From Shewanella sp. NFH-SH190041 (GTDB lineage Bacteria > Pseudomonadota > Gammaproteobacteria > Enterobacterales > Shewanellaceae), in contig NZ_AP026070.1 in NCBI RefSeq assembly GCF_024363255.1, forward strand, positions 4,092,001 to 4,156,000: 64,000 nucleotides of DNA. The letters are read 5' to 3'. A program made the translations under genes and the position numbers. The stretch's first letter is position 1. Each line of letters starts with the position of its first letter. Under the pieces are notes generated by a model, which was given only the letters and a program-made list of their open reading frames with translations, had not been told where the DNA came from and searched no databases. Shown here piece by piece: positions 34,847 to 43,553 of this stretch.

Positions 34847-36591
34847 TCTGCTCTCCCATGAGCGGAGGAGGCCAACTTCGTTTGTTCAGCCTCACTGATA
34901 GGTTCGACATTCAGCATCTGCAGCGCACCGGACATCACCTTGGCAAACACAGGGCCTGCCACCACGCCACCATAATATCGGTCGCCTTTAGGGTCATTCA
35001 CCACCACTGCAATCGCTAATCTGGGGTTATTCACCGGCGCAACACCGGCAAACAGTGACCAGTAATCATCACCGTAGCCACCGGCAATGGCTTTACGGCT
35101 GGTACCGGTTTTACCCGCCACAGGATAACCGTCGATATGAGCCTCGATAGCTGTACCGCCTTTTTCTGTTACCCCTTGCAGCATATGCATCACTTCTTTG
35201 GCCACGTGTGCATCTAGCACCCGCTGCCCTTCTGGTGGCTGCTTTAATTTGAGAATGGAGACAGGCCGTAACACGCCATCGGCGCCAAGGGTAGCGTACA
35301 TACGTGCCAGCTGTAACGTGGTCATGGTCAGACCATAACCGAAGGATAATGTGGCGCGTTCAAACTCTGACCAATTGTGTCGTTCACTGATCACACCGGC
35401 GCTTTCACCAGCCAGATTACTCCCTGAATAACTGCCTAGCCCCACGCTGTAATAAGTACCCAGTAACTGATTTACCGGCATGGACAATGCCAATTTACTG
35501 ATACCGACGTTACTGGATTTAGCCAGAATTTTGCCCAGCGTCATATCGCCATAATTGGTGGTATCCCGCACCTGACGACCACCAATACGCATCCAGCCCG
35601 GAGAGGTGCTGACAATATCGTTATCCTTAACCACGCCAGCTTCCAGCGCTGCCGCCATCACAAATGGCTTGATCGTTGAGCCCGGCTCAAAGGTGTCAGT
35701 CACGGCCCGGTTACGCATGCGAAAACTCTGCAGATGCTCCCGGGAGTTAGGGTTATATGATGGGGTGTTGACCATGGCGAGGATTTCCCCGGTGCGCACA
35801 TCCAGCACGACCACAGAGCCACCAGTGGCCTGATTCATTTCGGTGGATTTTTTCAGCTCCCGATAGGCCAACTGCTGAATGCGCTGATCAATACTCAGCA
35901 CTAAATCGTTAGGCTTTTCCCCTTCTTGGACAATGCCGAGACGCTCAACCACATGACCATCACGTGATTTACGCACCTTTTCTTTGGATGGCGTGCCGGT
36001 CAGCCAGTCGTTATAAGTCTTTTCAATCCCTTCAATCCCCACATCATCGATATTGGTGATCCCCAGTAATTGAGCGGTAATCTCCCCACTGGGGTAATAA
36101 CGACGGGACTCAGGTTTAAGGTAAATGCCACGGATACGCAGCTCATTGATATAGTCAGCAACTTCAGGGGTAACCTGACGCGCCAGATAGACAAATCGTC
36201 GCTTAGGATTATCTTTTACCCTCGCAACCAAGGTATCGACATCCTGATGCAGTACATCGGCCAATGCGCGCCAACGCTGCATATTGGCAAAGCCATTGTT
36301 ATCAAACACCACTTTAGGGTCGGCATAAATGGCTTTAACCGGCACACTCACGGCCAGCATATCGCCGTTACGATCCGTGATCAGGCCGCGCTGCACTTCC
36401 GTACTGGTGGTGCGCAATGAGCGCATATCACTTTCATGGCGCAGCTTGCCCGGCTCCAAAATTTGGATATAGGCCGCCCGAGCCACCAGTGAGCCAAATA
36501 ACAGCACCACAAAAAAGACCACAATATAGACCCGCCAGTGGATTAACTGGGGTTTCTGGATCCGCTTTGCCTGTTTGACCTTTTTGTTCAT
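34843..36591 (-). CDS. ftsI: FtsI (PBP3), septal peptidoglycan transpeptidase
   Basis: The 582-residue class B penicillin-binding protein has one N-terminal membrane segment (about residues 17-38), a pedestal domain and a transpeptidase domain. The active-site motifs are in order: STIKPF (the serine of SxxK, about 308), SSN (about 360) and KTGTS (about 495). It crosslinks septal peptidoglycan with FtsW and is the target of aztreonam-type beta-lactams. It overlaps ftsL by four bases. Confidence 0.97.
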   Translation of the reverse strand: MNKKVKQAKRIQKPQLIHWRVYIVVFFVVLLFGSLVARAAYIQILEPGKLRHESDMRSLRTTSTEVQRGLITDRNGDMLAVSVPVKAIYADPKVVFDNNGFANMQRWRALADVLHQDVDTLVARVKDNPKRRFVYLARQVTPEVADYINELRIRGIYLKPESRRYYPSGEITAQLLGITNIDDVGIEGIEKTYNDWLTGTPSKEKVRKSRDGHVVERLGIVQEGEKPNDLVLSIDQRIQQLAYRELKKSTEMNQATGGSVVVLDVRTGEILAMVNTPSYNPNSREHLQSFRMRNRAVTDTFEPGSTIKPFVMAAALEAGVVKDNDIVSTSPGWMRIGGRQVRDTTNYGDMTLGKILAKSSNVGISKLALSMPVNQLLGTYYSVGLGSYSGSNLAGESAGVISERHNWSEFERATLSFGYGLTMTTLQLARMYATLGADGVLRPVSILKLKQPPEGQRVLDAHVAKEVMHMLQGVTEKGGTAIEAHIDGYPVAGKTGTSRKAIAGGYGDDYWSLFAGVAPVNNPRLAIAVVVNDPKGDRYYGGVVAGPVFAKVMSGALQMLNVEPISEAEQTKLASSAHGRAE

Positions 36592-36902
36592 GGCATCCTC
36601 ACTACCACTTCTTCACTGGGCGCGGGTCGGTGCATATGCAACTCCTTGGTGGCAATGCTGGTTACCCGGCTGTGTTCGGCCAAAGACTGCTCTTCCAATA
36701 GTAAATTTCGCCATTCGATATCCAGCCTATCCCTTTGCTGCATCAGCTGATCCCATTTACTCACCTGCTGGCGGTTCACATGGCTGGCATAAACCACTGC
36801 GGTGGCATTGAGCACAGTCAATAACGCCAACAAGGCTATCCATTTGTGGTGCCAAAGATCCTGCACCACAATGCGGGGTAAGCTAAGTTGTGATTTACTC
36901 AC
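36588..36902 (-). CDS. ftsL: FtsL, divisome membrane protein
   Basis: A 104-residue bitopic protein with a short cytoplasmic tail, one membrane segment (WIALLALLTVLNATAVVYASH, about residues 20-40) and a periplasmic coiled coil (about 44-90). FtsL forms a complex with FtsB and FtsQ that activates FtsWI. The assignment rests as much on the position between rsmH and ftsI as on sequence, since the family is poorly conserved. Confidence 0.93.
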   Translation of the reverse strand: MSKSQLSLPRIVVQDLWHHKWIALLALLTVLNATAVVYASHVNRQQVSKWDQLMQQRDRLDIEWRNLLLEEQSLAEHSRVTSIATKELHMHRPAPSEEVVVRMP

Positions 36903-36918
36903 AAACTATCCCTAGTCA

Positions 36919-37860
36919 TTAATATTCGAGCCGCTCGGCCACTCGCAGCACACTACTGCGGGCCCGCGGATTACGCTCAAGTTCGGCCTCAGATGGCTTC
37001 AGTGCCTTACCCACTGGCATGAGTTTACGGGAGCTATTGAGCTGCTCTTCCGTTACCGGCAAACCAAAAGGCACTTCTTCCCGTTGGGAGTTTTTACGGA
37101 TAAACCGTTTTACCAAGCGATCCTCTAAGGAATGGAAGCTGATAATGGACAGGCGACCATGGGGTGCCAGCACTGTCATAGCGCCATTTAGCGCTTGATC
37201 AATCTGCTCTAATTCACTGTTGATATAGATACGGATTGCTTGAAACACCCGGGTTGCCGGGTGCTTATTACGTTCTTTACTCTTACTGATACGAGCTATT
37301 AGATCAGCCAACTGTTTAGTGCGGGTAAATGGCTCTTTTTCCCGATCAGCAGCAATACAGCGGGCAATATGGCGGCTGTTGCGCTCTTCACCATAGGTTT
37401 TAAATACCCATGCCATATCTTCAATTTCAGCGCGCGCCAACCACTGGGCAGCGGTTTCACCCTGGCTGTTATCCATACGCATATCCAGCGGGCCATCACG
37501 CAGGAAACTGAATCCCCGCTCAGCATCATCTAACTGTGGTGATGACACGCCCAGATCCAGTAGCACACCATCAATCTTGCCTGCTAAGCCTAACTCGCTG
37601 ATGTAATCCGCCAGCTGACCAAATCCACCGTGAACAATCTGAAAACGGGGATCATCAGCAAATTGTTTTGCGGCTTCAATCGCCTGCGGGTCGCGGTCAA
37701 TGGCAATCAAACGGCCATGCTCACCCAAACGTTTTAATACTTGACGAGAGTGCCCGCCGCGGCCGAAAGTACCGTCGATATAAATCCCGTCCGGACGGAT
37801 ATTCAAACCGTCTACGGTTTCTTCAAGCAGTACTGATAAATGGGCAAAATCCTGGCTCAT
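36919..37860 (-). CDS. rsmH: RsmH (MraW), 16S rRNA (cytosine-1402-N4)-methyltransferase
   Basis: The 313-residue protein starts [30 protein letters not shown], which contains the SAM-binding loop, and later has [21 protein letters not shown] and the C-terminal [14 protein letters not shown]. RsmH N4-methylates C1402 of 16S rRNA, the same nucleotide whose ribose is methylated by RsmI, also encoded in this window. It is the second gene of the dcw operon. Confidence 0.97.
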   Translation of the reverse strand: MSQDFAHLSVLLEETVDGLNIRPDGIYIDGTFGRGGHSRQVLKRLGEHGRLIAIDRDPQAIEAAKQFADDPRFQIVHGGFGQLADYISELGLAGKIDGVLLDLGVSSPQLDDAERGFSFLRDGPLDMRMDNSQGETAAQWLARAEIEDMAWVFKTYGEERNSRHIARCIAADREKEPFTRTKQLADLIARISKSKERNKHPATRVFQAIRIYINSELEQIDQALNGAMTVLAPHGRLSIISFHSLEDRLVKRFIRKNSQREEVPFGLPVTEEQLNSSRKLMPVGKALKPSEAELERNPRARSSVLRVAERLEY

Positions 37861-37890
37861 GGCTCTCTTCTTACTTTGGTTTATTTCACC

Positions 37891-38361
37891 TTACAGTGAA
37901 AAATCGGCCAGCCGCTCACTGACAGCCAGCGACTGGTGCTGAATCAACTGCTGATCCTGTGCTATCTGTTGCATCCATGCCTGCTCATCCCAGAGCTCAA
38001 ATTTATTTAACTGTCCAACCAGCATGGCTTTTTTTTCCAAACCGGCATATTGTCTCAAAGGAGGTGGCAATAAAATGCGGCCATTACCATCCGCGTCAAG
38101 CTCATGGGCGTATCCCAATAACATGCGCTTCAATGCCCGCTCTGTGGGTTGAGTATCTGACAGCAGCAATAACTTCTGCTCTATCCGGGACCATTCCGTT
38201 ATGGGATAAAGTAACAGGCAGGGAGAGGAGATATCGACCGTCAGCACCAAGCTGCCAGCCTCAGTTTGCTCATCCTGCCCATACAGCGAATCCCGGTACC
38301 GCCTTGGTATAGCGATCCGGCCTTTACTGTCGAGATTGATGGCGCTCGCCCCGCGAAACAC
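37891..38361 (-). CDS. mraZ: MraZ, dcw operon transcriptional regulator
   Basis: A 156-residue protein with two AbrB-like MraZ repeats: FRGASAINLDSKGRIAIPRRYRD near the N-terminus and ELDADGNGRILLPPPLRQYAGL at about residues 88-109. It starts at GTG 38361, as in E. coli. MraZ binds direct repeats of TGGGN-type boxes in its own promoter and represses the dcw operon. Matching repeats are present here. Confidence 0.96.
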   Translation of the reverse strand: MFRGASAINLDSKGRIAIPRRYRDSLYGQDEQTEAGSLVLTVDISSPCLLLYPITEWSRIEQKLLLLSDTQPTERALKRMLLGYAHELDADGNGRILLPPPLRQYAGLEKKAMLVGQLNKFELWDEQAWMQQIAQDQQLIQHQSLAVSERLADFSL

Positions 38362-38392
38362 TGTTGTCTATTCCTTGTAATCCGTTTACATG

Positions 38393-38417
38393 ATCCACAA
38401 ATATCCACAACTTCCCA
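38393..38417 (-). promoter_or_regulatory. MraZ operator: three boxes at 10-bp spacing
   Basis: On the minus strand TGGGA (38413-38417), TGGAT (38403-38407) and TGGAT (38393-38397) repeat every 10 bases, between the -10 of the mra promoter and the mraZ start. E. coli MraZ sites are TGGGN repeats with 5-base spacers, so the architecture matches although two boxes have A in the fourth position. Confidence 0.75.
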
Positions 38418-38426
38418 CTAATGCTA

Positions 38427-38456
38427 AGTTTAGGGACAGGTGACAAGCCTTGTCAA
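38427..38456 (-). promoter_or_regulatory. mra (dcw cluster) promoter
   Basis: A consensus TTGACA (38451-38456) and TAAACT (38427-38432) are 18 bases apart on the minus strand. The predicted start, near 38420, puts the MraZ boxes just downstream of the start. Confidence 0.75.
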
Positions 38457-38909
38457 GCTGGACAAATTTATTAAAAACCAGCCAGAAAGCGGGTTACAAG
38501 GCAATTTTTCCATACGCAAAAATAACGGCTTACCGTGGATAAAAGTGGGGAAAAACAACAACGAAATCCCAGATTGTCATGCAGGAAAGCAGCAAAGCGC
38601 CTCAGAGAGCTGCACGATTCCCTTTCGCGACAGGTGTTATCCCATCTGTCGCCAATCTTAGCGATGGATGTCAGCAAAAAAAGACAGCAGAGCATGGATA
38701 GCTGGCAGCAGAAGTGAACCAATTTTCATGCTTTTGCATGATATTTCAGCGCACATAGCCAGAAGATTGCAGAGACTTGCAGAGACTTGCAGGGGAAGAA
38801 TCAATAAAAGCGATAAAATACAACAGATTAAATATTTTTAAACGATAAATTACTCCCGCTGCTGAATATCATTGCAGCGGAAGTATCCCCTAGCGGGCTC
38901 AAACCTCGC
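38457..38909. other. Intergenic region upstream of mraZ, downstream of glpK
   Basis: This stretch of about 450 bases has no convincing gene. It holds a second pair of MraZ-like boxes in the opposite orientation (TGGAT 38536-38540, TGGGG 38546-38550), a hairpin TCATGC/GCATGA at 38726-38741, a 10-base tandem repeat of GACTTGCAGA (about 2.7 copies, 38766-38792) and a GCTGC-rich hairpin (38854-38880) that may help end glpK transcription. Confidence 0.55.
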
Positions 38910-40391
38910 TTAGCGGGTCCGAGTCACGGCATCTTGCCAACCGGTATAAAGCTGCTCGCGGGTAGTGGCATCAATCACTGGCTCAAAATACCGTTCAATC
39001 ACACTTTTATGCTGCAACTCTTCCGTTGACTGCCAGAACCCCACGGCAAGGCCCGCCAGAAATGCCGCTCCCATGGCGGTGGTTTCAGTCAACTCCGGCC
39101 GCAACACTTCCATATTGGTAATGTCAGCCTGAAACTGCATTAAGAAGTCATTAGCCACCGCGCCGCCATCCACTTTTAAATGTTTCAGCGGTAAACCTGA
39201 ATCTTTGGCCATTGCATCCAGCAGATCTCGGCTTTGATAAGCAATCGATTCCAATGCGGCGCGGATAATATGATTACGGTTCGCGCCCCGGGTCAAACCA
39301 ACTAACGCGCCACGAGCATTAGGATCCCAATAGGGCGCTCCCAGACCAACAAATGCCGGCACCAGATAAACGCCATTGGTATCGCCGACCCGGGAGGCAA
39401 AATATTCAGTATCCTGTGCATCGCGGATCAGCCCCAGCTCATCGCGCAACCATTGAATGGTCGCGCCGGCCATAAATACCGACCCTTCTAGGGCATAATT
39501 CACTTCTCCACGGGGCCCCACGGCCACAGTGGTTAATAAACCATGCTCGGATACGACGGCATCTGTGCCAGTATTCATCAACAGAAAACAACCGGTACCA
39601 TAGGTATTTTTCGCGGTGCCCTTTTCCGTGCACAAATGGCCAAATAACGCCGACTGCTGATCCCCCGCCATACCCGCTACCGGGATATCACAGCCTTGGC
39701 CCGTGATACGGGTAGTGCCGTAAATTTCGGACGATGACTTCACCTCAGGCAAAATACCGGCAGGAATATCAAAAATTTCCAGCAGCCGCTTATCCCACTC
39801 TAACTTATGGATGTTATACAGCATGGTGCGAGACGCATTGGTAGGATCGGTGACATGCACCGCACCCTCAGTCAACTTCCACAGCAGCCAAGTATCAACT
39901 GTGCCAAACAGCAAATCGCCTTGCTCCGCCTGCTCTCGCACACCGGGCACATTATCTAGGATCCATTTCAGCTTAGAAGCCGAAAAATAGGGGTCCAGCA
40001 CTAACCCTGTACGGTCACGGATCTCCTGCTCGAACCCTTGCGCTCGCAGGGACTGGCAAATATCCCCAGAGCGGCGACACTGCCACACAATGGCGTTATA
40101 CACGGGTTTGCCTGTATGCCGATTCCACAGTACTGTGGTTTCCCGCTGATTGGTAATGCCGATGGCGGCGACATCGTGGCTTTGAATACCGGCCCGGGCC
40201 AGCGCCTCAATCAAAGTGGAAGACTGACTGGCCCAGATTTCCATGGGATCATGCTCAACCCAACCCGGCTGAGGATAAATCTGGCTGAACTCGCGCTGGG
40301 ACACAGCGACAATATTGGCGTTGTGATCAAATACTATTGCCCTTGAGCTGGTCGTTCCCTGATCCAGTGCGACGACAAACTTTTTTTGCAC
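38910..40391 (-). CDS. glpK: GlpK, glycerol kinase
   Basis: The 493-residue FGGY kinase starts at GTG 40391 and opens [18 protein letters not shown]. It also has [10 protein letters not shown] (about residues 44-53), [15 protein letters not shown] (about 240-254) and [19 protein letters not shown] near 400. It phosphorylates glycerol to glycerol 3-phosphate. glpF and glpD are not next to it, so it stands alone between the dcw cluster and the sulfur-respiration module. Confidence 0.96.
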   Translation of the reverse strand: MQKKFVVALDQGTTSSRAIVFDHNANIVAVSQREFSQIYPQPGWVEHDPMEIWASQSSTLIEALARAGIQSHDVAAIGITNQRETTVLWNRHTGKPVYNAIVWQCRRSGDICQSLRAQGFEQEIRDRTGLVLDPYFSASKLKWILDNVPGVREQAEQGDLLFGTVDTWLLWKLTEGAVHVTDPTNASRTMLYNIHKLEWDKRLLEIFDIPAGILPEVKSSSEIYGTTRITGQGCDIPVAGMAGDQQSALFGHLCTEKGTAKNTYGTGCFLLMNTGTDAVVSEHGLLTTVAVGPRGEVNYALEGSVFMAGATIQWLRDELGLIRDAQDTEYFASRVGDTNGVYLVPAFVGLGAPYWDPNARGALVGLTRGANRNHIIRAALESIAYQSRDLLDAMAKDSGLPLKHLKVDGGAVANDFLMQFQADITNMEVLRPELTETTAMGAAFLAGLAVGFWQSTEELQHKSVIERYFEPVIDATTREQLYTGWQDAVTRTR

Positions 40392-40459
40392 CCTTGGTCT
40401 TCCTAATGGTTTTTAGCTTTATTTAATTAGCGGCATTTAACCACAGCTGAGATCGCCAG

Positions 40460-41083
40460 TCAGCTACCTTCCTGCTCCCGACGCTGCAAAAGCGGTGCTA
40501 GTTTAATCAATTCAGCCATATTGGTGACATCTAGCTTCTTCATCACCTTAGCGCGGTGCACTTCAATGGTCCGCACAGCCACACACAAAGTGTTGGCCAT
40601 CTGCTTATTAGTGCAGCCATTGACGACCAGATGAAAAATCTCCCGCTCCCGTTCAGTCAGGCTATTAATCAATGCTTGGTTACGGGATTTCCACAACTGG
40701 CGTTCACTGTACTGCAAGCCTTTTGCTATCGCGCCAGCAAGTGCTTGCCCCTGTACCGGTTTTTGAAAGAAATCAAATGCGCCATTTTTAAACGCATCCA
40801 CCGCCATCGGCACATCACCATGGCCGGTCAAAAAAATCACTGATAACGGACTATTCGCTTCTTTCAGCAACAGCTGGACTTGTTGGCCACTCAATCCCGG
40901 CATACGGGAGTCCAGAATCACACAGCCACTGGCATGCAGATCCACCCGTTGTAAAAATGCATCCCCGGCTGCAAACCATTTAAGTTGATAGCCAAACCCT
41001 TCCATCAGAAAGCACAGTGAATCAGCAATGGCCTCATCATCGTCCACCAGATACACCGGACCGTTGGCAGCAACCTGTGACAT
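40460..41083 (-). CDS. thsR: FixJ/NarL-type response regulator, TtrR/ThsR-like
   Basis: The 207-residue protein is read from ATG 41083 because GAGGG lies just upstream; an in-frame ATG at 41122 adds 13 residues. The receiver domain has the acidic pair DDD (14-16), phosphoacceptor Asp58 in CVILDSRMPG and the conserved Lys in FFQKPV. A LuxR-type helix-turn-helix (LTEREREIFHLVVNG...VRTIEVHRAKVMKKL) covers about residues 145-190. It is divergent from the sensor kinase and close to a phs operon, the layout of ThsSR in Shewanella halifaxensis. TtrR is the alternative name; the symbol is an inference from context. Confidence 0.85.
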   Translation of the reverse strand: MSQVAANGPVYLVDDDEAIADSLCFLMEGFGYQLKWFAAGDAFLQRVDLHASGCVILDSRMPGLSGQQVQLLLKEANSPLSVIFLTGHGDVPMAVDAFKNGAFDFFQKPVQGQALAGAIAKGLQYSERQLWKSRNQALINSLTEREREIFHLVVNGCTNKQMANTLCVAVRTIEVHRAKVMKKLDVTNMAELIKLAPLLQRREQEGS

Positions 41084-41201
41084 AACACCCTCAAATAGCT
41101 TAAAAACAATTTGGAGAGTCATATCCCAGTTTCAGTAAATTAGCGAATAAAGCTGCGGGAAATTTGAGCCCAGACACACAGGATTTTTTCTGCGCTGGTT
41201 T

Positions 41202-43172
41202 ATGGTTAGCAGCACCTTAATCCCGCGAGCGCCAGCAGTGACCAAGAGTTTCCTCTCAACAGTGTTTAGATTACCTTCTCATCTACTGCAGCAATGGCTA
41301 CTAATGACTGCGCTGATATCCTTACTTATCTCAATATCGGCAGTGGCAGCGGCCCCGGTGCCGCATAATGACAGTGAAAGTAACAGTCACAGCAAGGCAC
41401 TCCTCACTAAGGCAAGCGCCACTTCAGATGAAAAAGAGGCGCAACCGCCGGTAAAACAATTCACCGTCGGGGTATTGGCCAATTGGGGACAGCAACGGGC
41501 CATTGAGCGCTGGCAGCCGATGATGGATTACCTGGCCGACAAGGTGCCAGGCACCCGCTTTACGGTGCGGCCGGGTACGTTTGAGCAACTGAATCAAGCA
41601 CTGCTACGGGGGGAAATCCAATTTATTATCACCAACCCCGGGCAATATCTGTATCTGGCCAATCGCTATCCGCTCTCTTGGCTAGCAACCATGCGCTCAC
41701 GCCGCCATCAAGGGGCGACTCAGGCAATTGGCTCTGCTATTTTGGTGCGCGCCGGCAGCCCATACCGCACCTTATATGATTTGAAAAACAAAGTGGTTGC
41801 CGCCAGCGGCCCCCATGCCCTGGGTGGATATCAGGCAACCGTTGGCCTGATGCATAAACTGGGGATGGAGCCAGATAGCTGGTTTGCCAAAGTAAAGTTT
41901 CTAGGCTTTCCGCTGGACCCTCTGGTCTATCAGGTACGAGATGGCAATGTGGATGCAGCAATCACACCTTTGTGCACTCTGGAAGATATGGTCAAACGCG
42001 GGCAAGTTAACCGGCAGGACTTTCGAATTCTCAACCCCAGCCGGCCACCAGGTTATGACTGCCAATGCTCAACTAACCTGTATCCCAACTGGTCCTTTGC
42101 CGCCAGTGAGTCAGTCAGTGTCAATCTGACCAAAGCGATTACGCAAGCGCTACTAGCGCTAAAGCCGAATAACCCGGCAGCCATCAAGGCTGATTTAATG
42201 GGCTGGACTTCCCCCATCAGCCAACTGACGGTGATCCAGCTGTTCAGTGACTTAAATGTTGACCATACTCCACCGCCAAGGTGGGATGCGGTAAAGAAAT
42301 GGCTAGAAGAAAACCGCCACTGGGGCATTCTAGCGGTCCTCATCCTGTTAGTCGCTACACTTTACCATCTGTGGATTGAATATAAGTTTCGCCAGAAAAG
42401 TGAAACCTTAATTGAAACCGAGCGACAGCTGAAACAAAAGGCCATTGCCCTTGAGCGGTTACAAAGTGCGGCGATTATTGGAGAAATCGGCGCAGGACTT
42501 GCCCATGAGCTCAACCAGCCAATTGCAGCCATCACCAGTTACAGCGAAGGCGGACTGATGCGCTTACAAGCCGCCAGCGCCGACAATTCGCCAGATTGCG
42601 CAGCTCTGCTGGAAAAAATCCACCGCCAATCCGTGCGGGCCGGAGAAGTGGTTCACCGCATTAGGGGGTTGTTAAAGCGGCGAGAGGCTGTGATGCAAGA
42701 CGTTAATCTGCTGACCTTGGTGGAAGAAAGTATCGCCCTGCTTAAACTGGAATGTGAGCGGCGCGCCGTCCGTATCACCACCCAAGTCAAAGGCGAACCC
42801 TTTTTTGTCACCGCTGACCGGGTTGGCTTGCAGCAAGTTCTGGTTAATCTGATTAAAAACAGCTTGGATGCCATAGGAGAACTGACGCAACCCCGGCTTG
42901 GCACCATTGAGATTGAATTTGATTTTAATGCCACGCAAGTCAACCTCAGGGTTATCGATAATGGCCCTGGGCTGACCCACCCGGCTGATGAACTGATGGC
43001 CACCTTCTACACCACCAAGGCCGACGGCCTTGGTCTTGGGCTGGCGATTTGCAGTGATGTGATAAAAGAACATCAAGGCCGCTTCAGCCTGTGTAACCGC
43101 CCGGCACCACAACAAGGCTGCATCGCCACCATCAGCTTGAAACGCCGCGGCAGCAGTGCTGCTGTAGTCTAA
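41202..43172 (+). CDS. thsS: Sensor histidine kinase with PhnD-like periplasmic domain, TtrS/ThsS-like
   Basis: A 656-residue kinase. Residues about 28-51 are an N-terminal signal or membrane anchor. Residues about 85-355 form a phosphonate-binding-protein-like sensory domain, with Cys287 and Cys289 in GYDCQCS, a feature possibly linked to sulfur chemistry. A membrane segment at about 373-391 leads to the kinase core: phospho-His435 in GLAHELNQP, N-box Asn553, DNGPG at 586-590 and GLGLGLAI at 609-616. This architecture is that of the tetrathionate sensor TtrS and the thiosulfate sensor ThsS. The neighbouring phs genes favour thiosulfate. Confidence 0.86.
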   Translation: MVSSTLIPRAPAVTKSFLSTVFRLPSHLLQQWLLMTALISLLISISAVAAAPVPHNDSESNSHSKALLTKASATSDEKEAQPPVKQFTVGVLANWGQQRAIERWQPMMDYLADKVPGTRFTVRPGTFEQLNQALLRGEIQFIITNPGQYLYLANRYPLSWLATMRSRRHQGATQAIGSAILVRAGSPYRTLYDLKNKVVAASGPHALGGYQATVGLMHKLGMEPDSWFAKVKFLGFPLDPLVYQVRDGNVDAAITPLCTLEDMVKRGQVNRQDFRILNPSRPPGYDCQCSTNLYPNWSFAASESVSVNLTKAITQALLALKPNNPAAIKADLMGWTSPISQLTVIQLFSDLNVDHTPPPRWDAVKKWLEENRHWGILAVLILLVATLYHLWIEYKFRQKSETLIETERQLKQKAIALERLQSAAIIGEIGAGLAHELNQPIAAITSYSEGGLMRLQAASADNSPDCAALLEKIHRQSVRAGEVVHRIRGLLKRREAVMQDVNLLTLVEESIALLKLECERRAVRITTQVKGEPFFVTADRVGLQQVLVNLIKNSLDAIGELTQPRLGTIEIEFDFNATQVNLRVIDNGPGLTHPADELMATFYTTKADGLGLGLAICSDVIKEHQGRFSLCNRPAPQQGCIATISLKRRGSSAAVV

Positions 43173-43333
43173 ACAACACACGGACTTTCCGCACCTTGCG
43201 CTGCTCAGTTAAAGCATCCAAGGTGTGGTAAGCCAACATTGAACAGTAAATTCCTCCTCAAAGTAGAGATAACACTCACACGCTTTTTAGCACTGAGATA
43301 TCAGCCCGGTTTTACCTCTTTCAATATCGCAAA

Positions 43334-43347
43334 TGTGGTTTACCACA
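43334..43347. promoter_or_regulatory. Palindromic operator copy 1 (candidate response-regulator site)
   Basis: TGTGGTTTACCACA, with 6-bp inverted arms, lies 220 bases before the phsA ATG. An identical copy starts 94 bases downstream, very close to nine helical turns. Confidence 0.65.
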
Positions 43348-43427
43348 ATAGACATTTCCCCCGGCACCTGCTGGTCAAAAAACAAACTTTGACCCGATTC
43401 ACAAAGCCTGCAGCGCGCTGTCAGGTA

Positions 43428-43441
43428 TGTGGTTTACCACA
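43428..43441. promoter_or_regulatory. Palindromic operator copy 2 (candidate response-regulator site)
   Basis: An exact repeat of the upstream palindrome, including the five bases after it. It lies closest to the predicted phsA promoter. Confidence 0.65.
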
Positions 43442-43553
43442 ATAGGCAGCCCATTATCCCAACGACAGAATGACTGGCATCAGCCCAGCTAAGTTGCCGG
43501 GCAACCCATACAAGATCCGACAGGATTGGCGATTCAACACAGGGAAAATAACC

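Larger units (their letters stand above)
43173..43553 (+). promoter_or_regulatory. Regulatory region of the phs operon
   Basis: These 381 bases separate the sensor gene from phsA. They contain two identical 19-base copies of ATGTGGTTTACCACAATAG (43333-43351 and 43427-43445), each enclosing a TGTGGT/ACCACA palindrome, and a half-site TGTGGT at 43224-43229. CATTAT at 43452-43457 could be a -10, which would place the second palindrome over the -35. No gene is seen. Confidence 0.65.
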
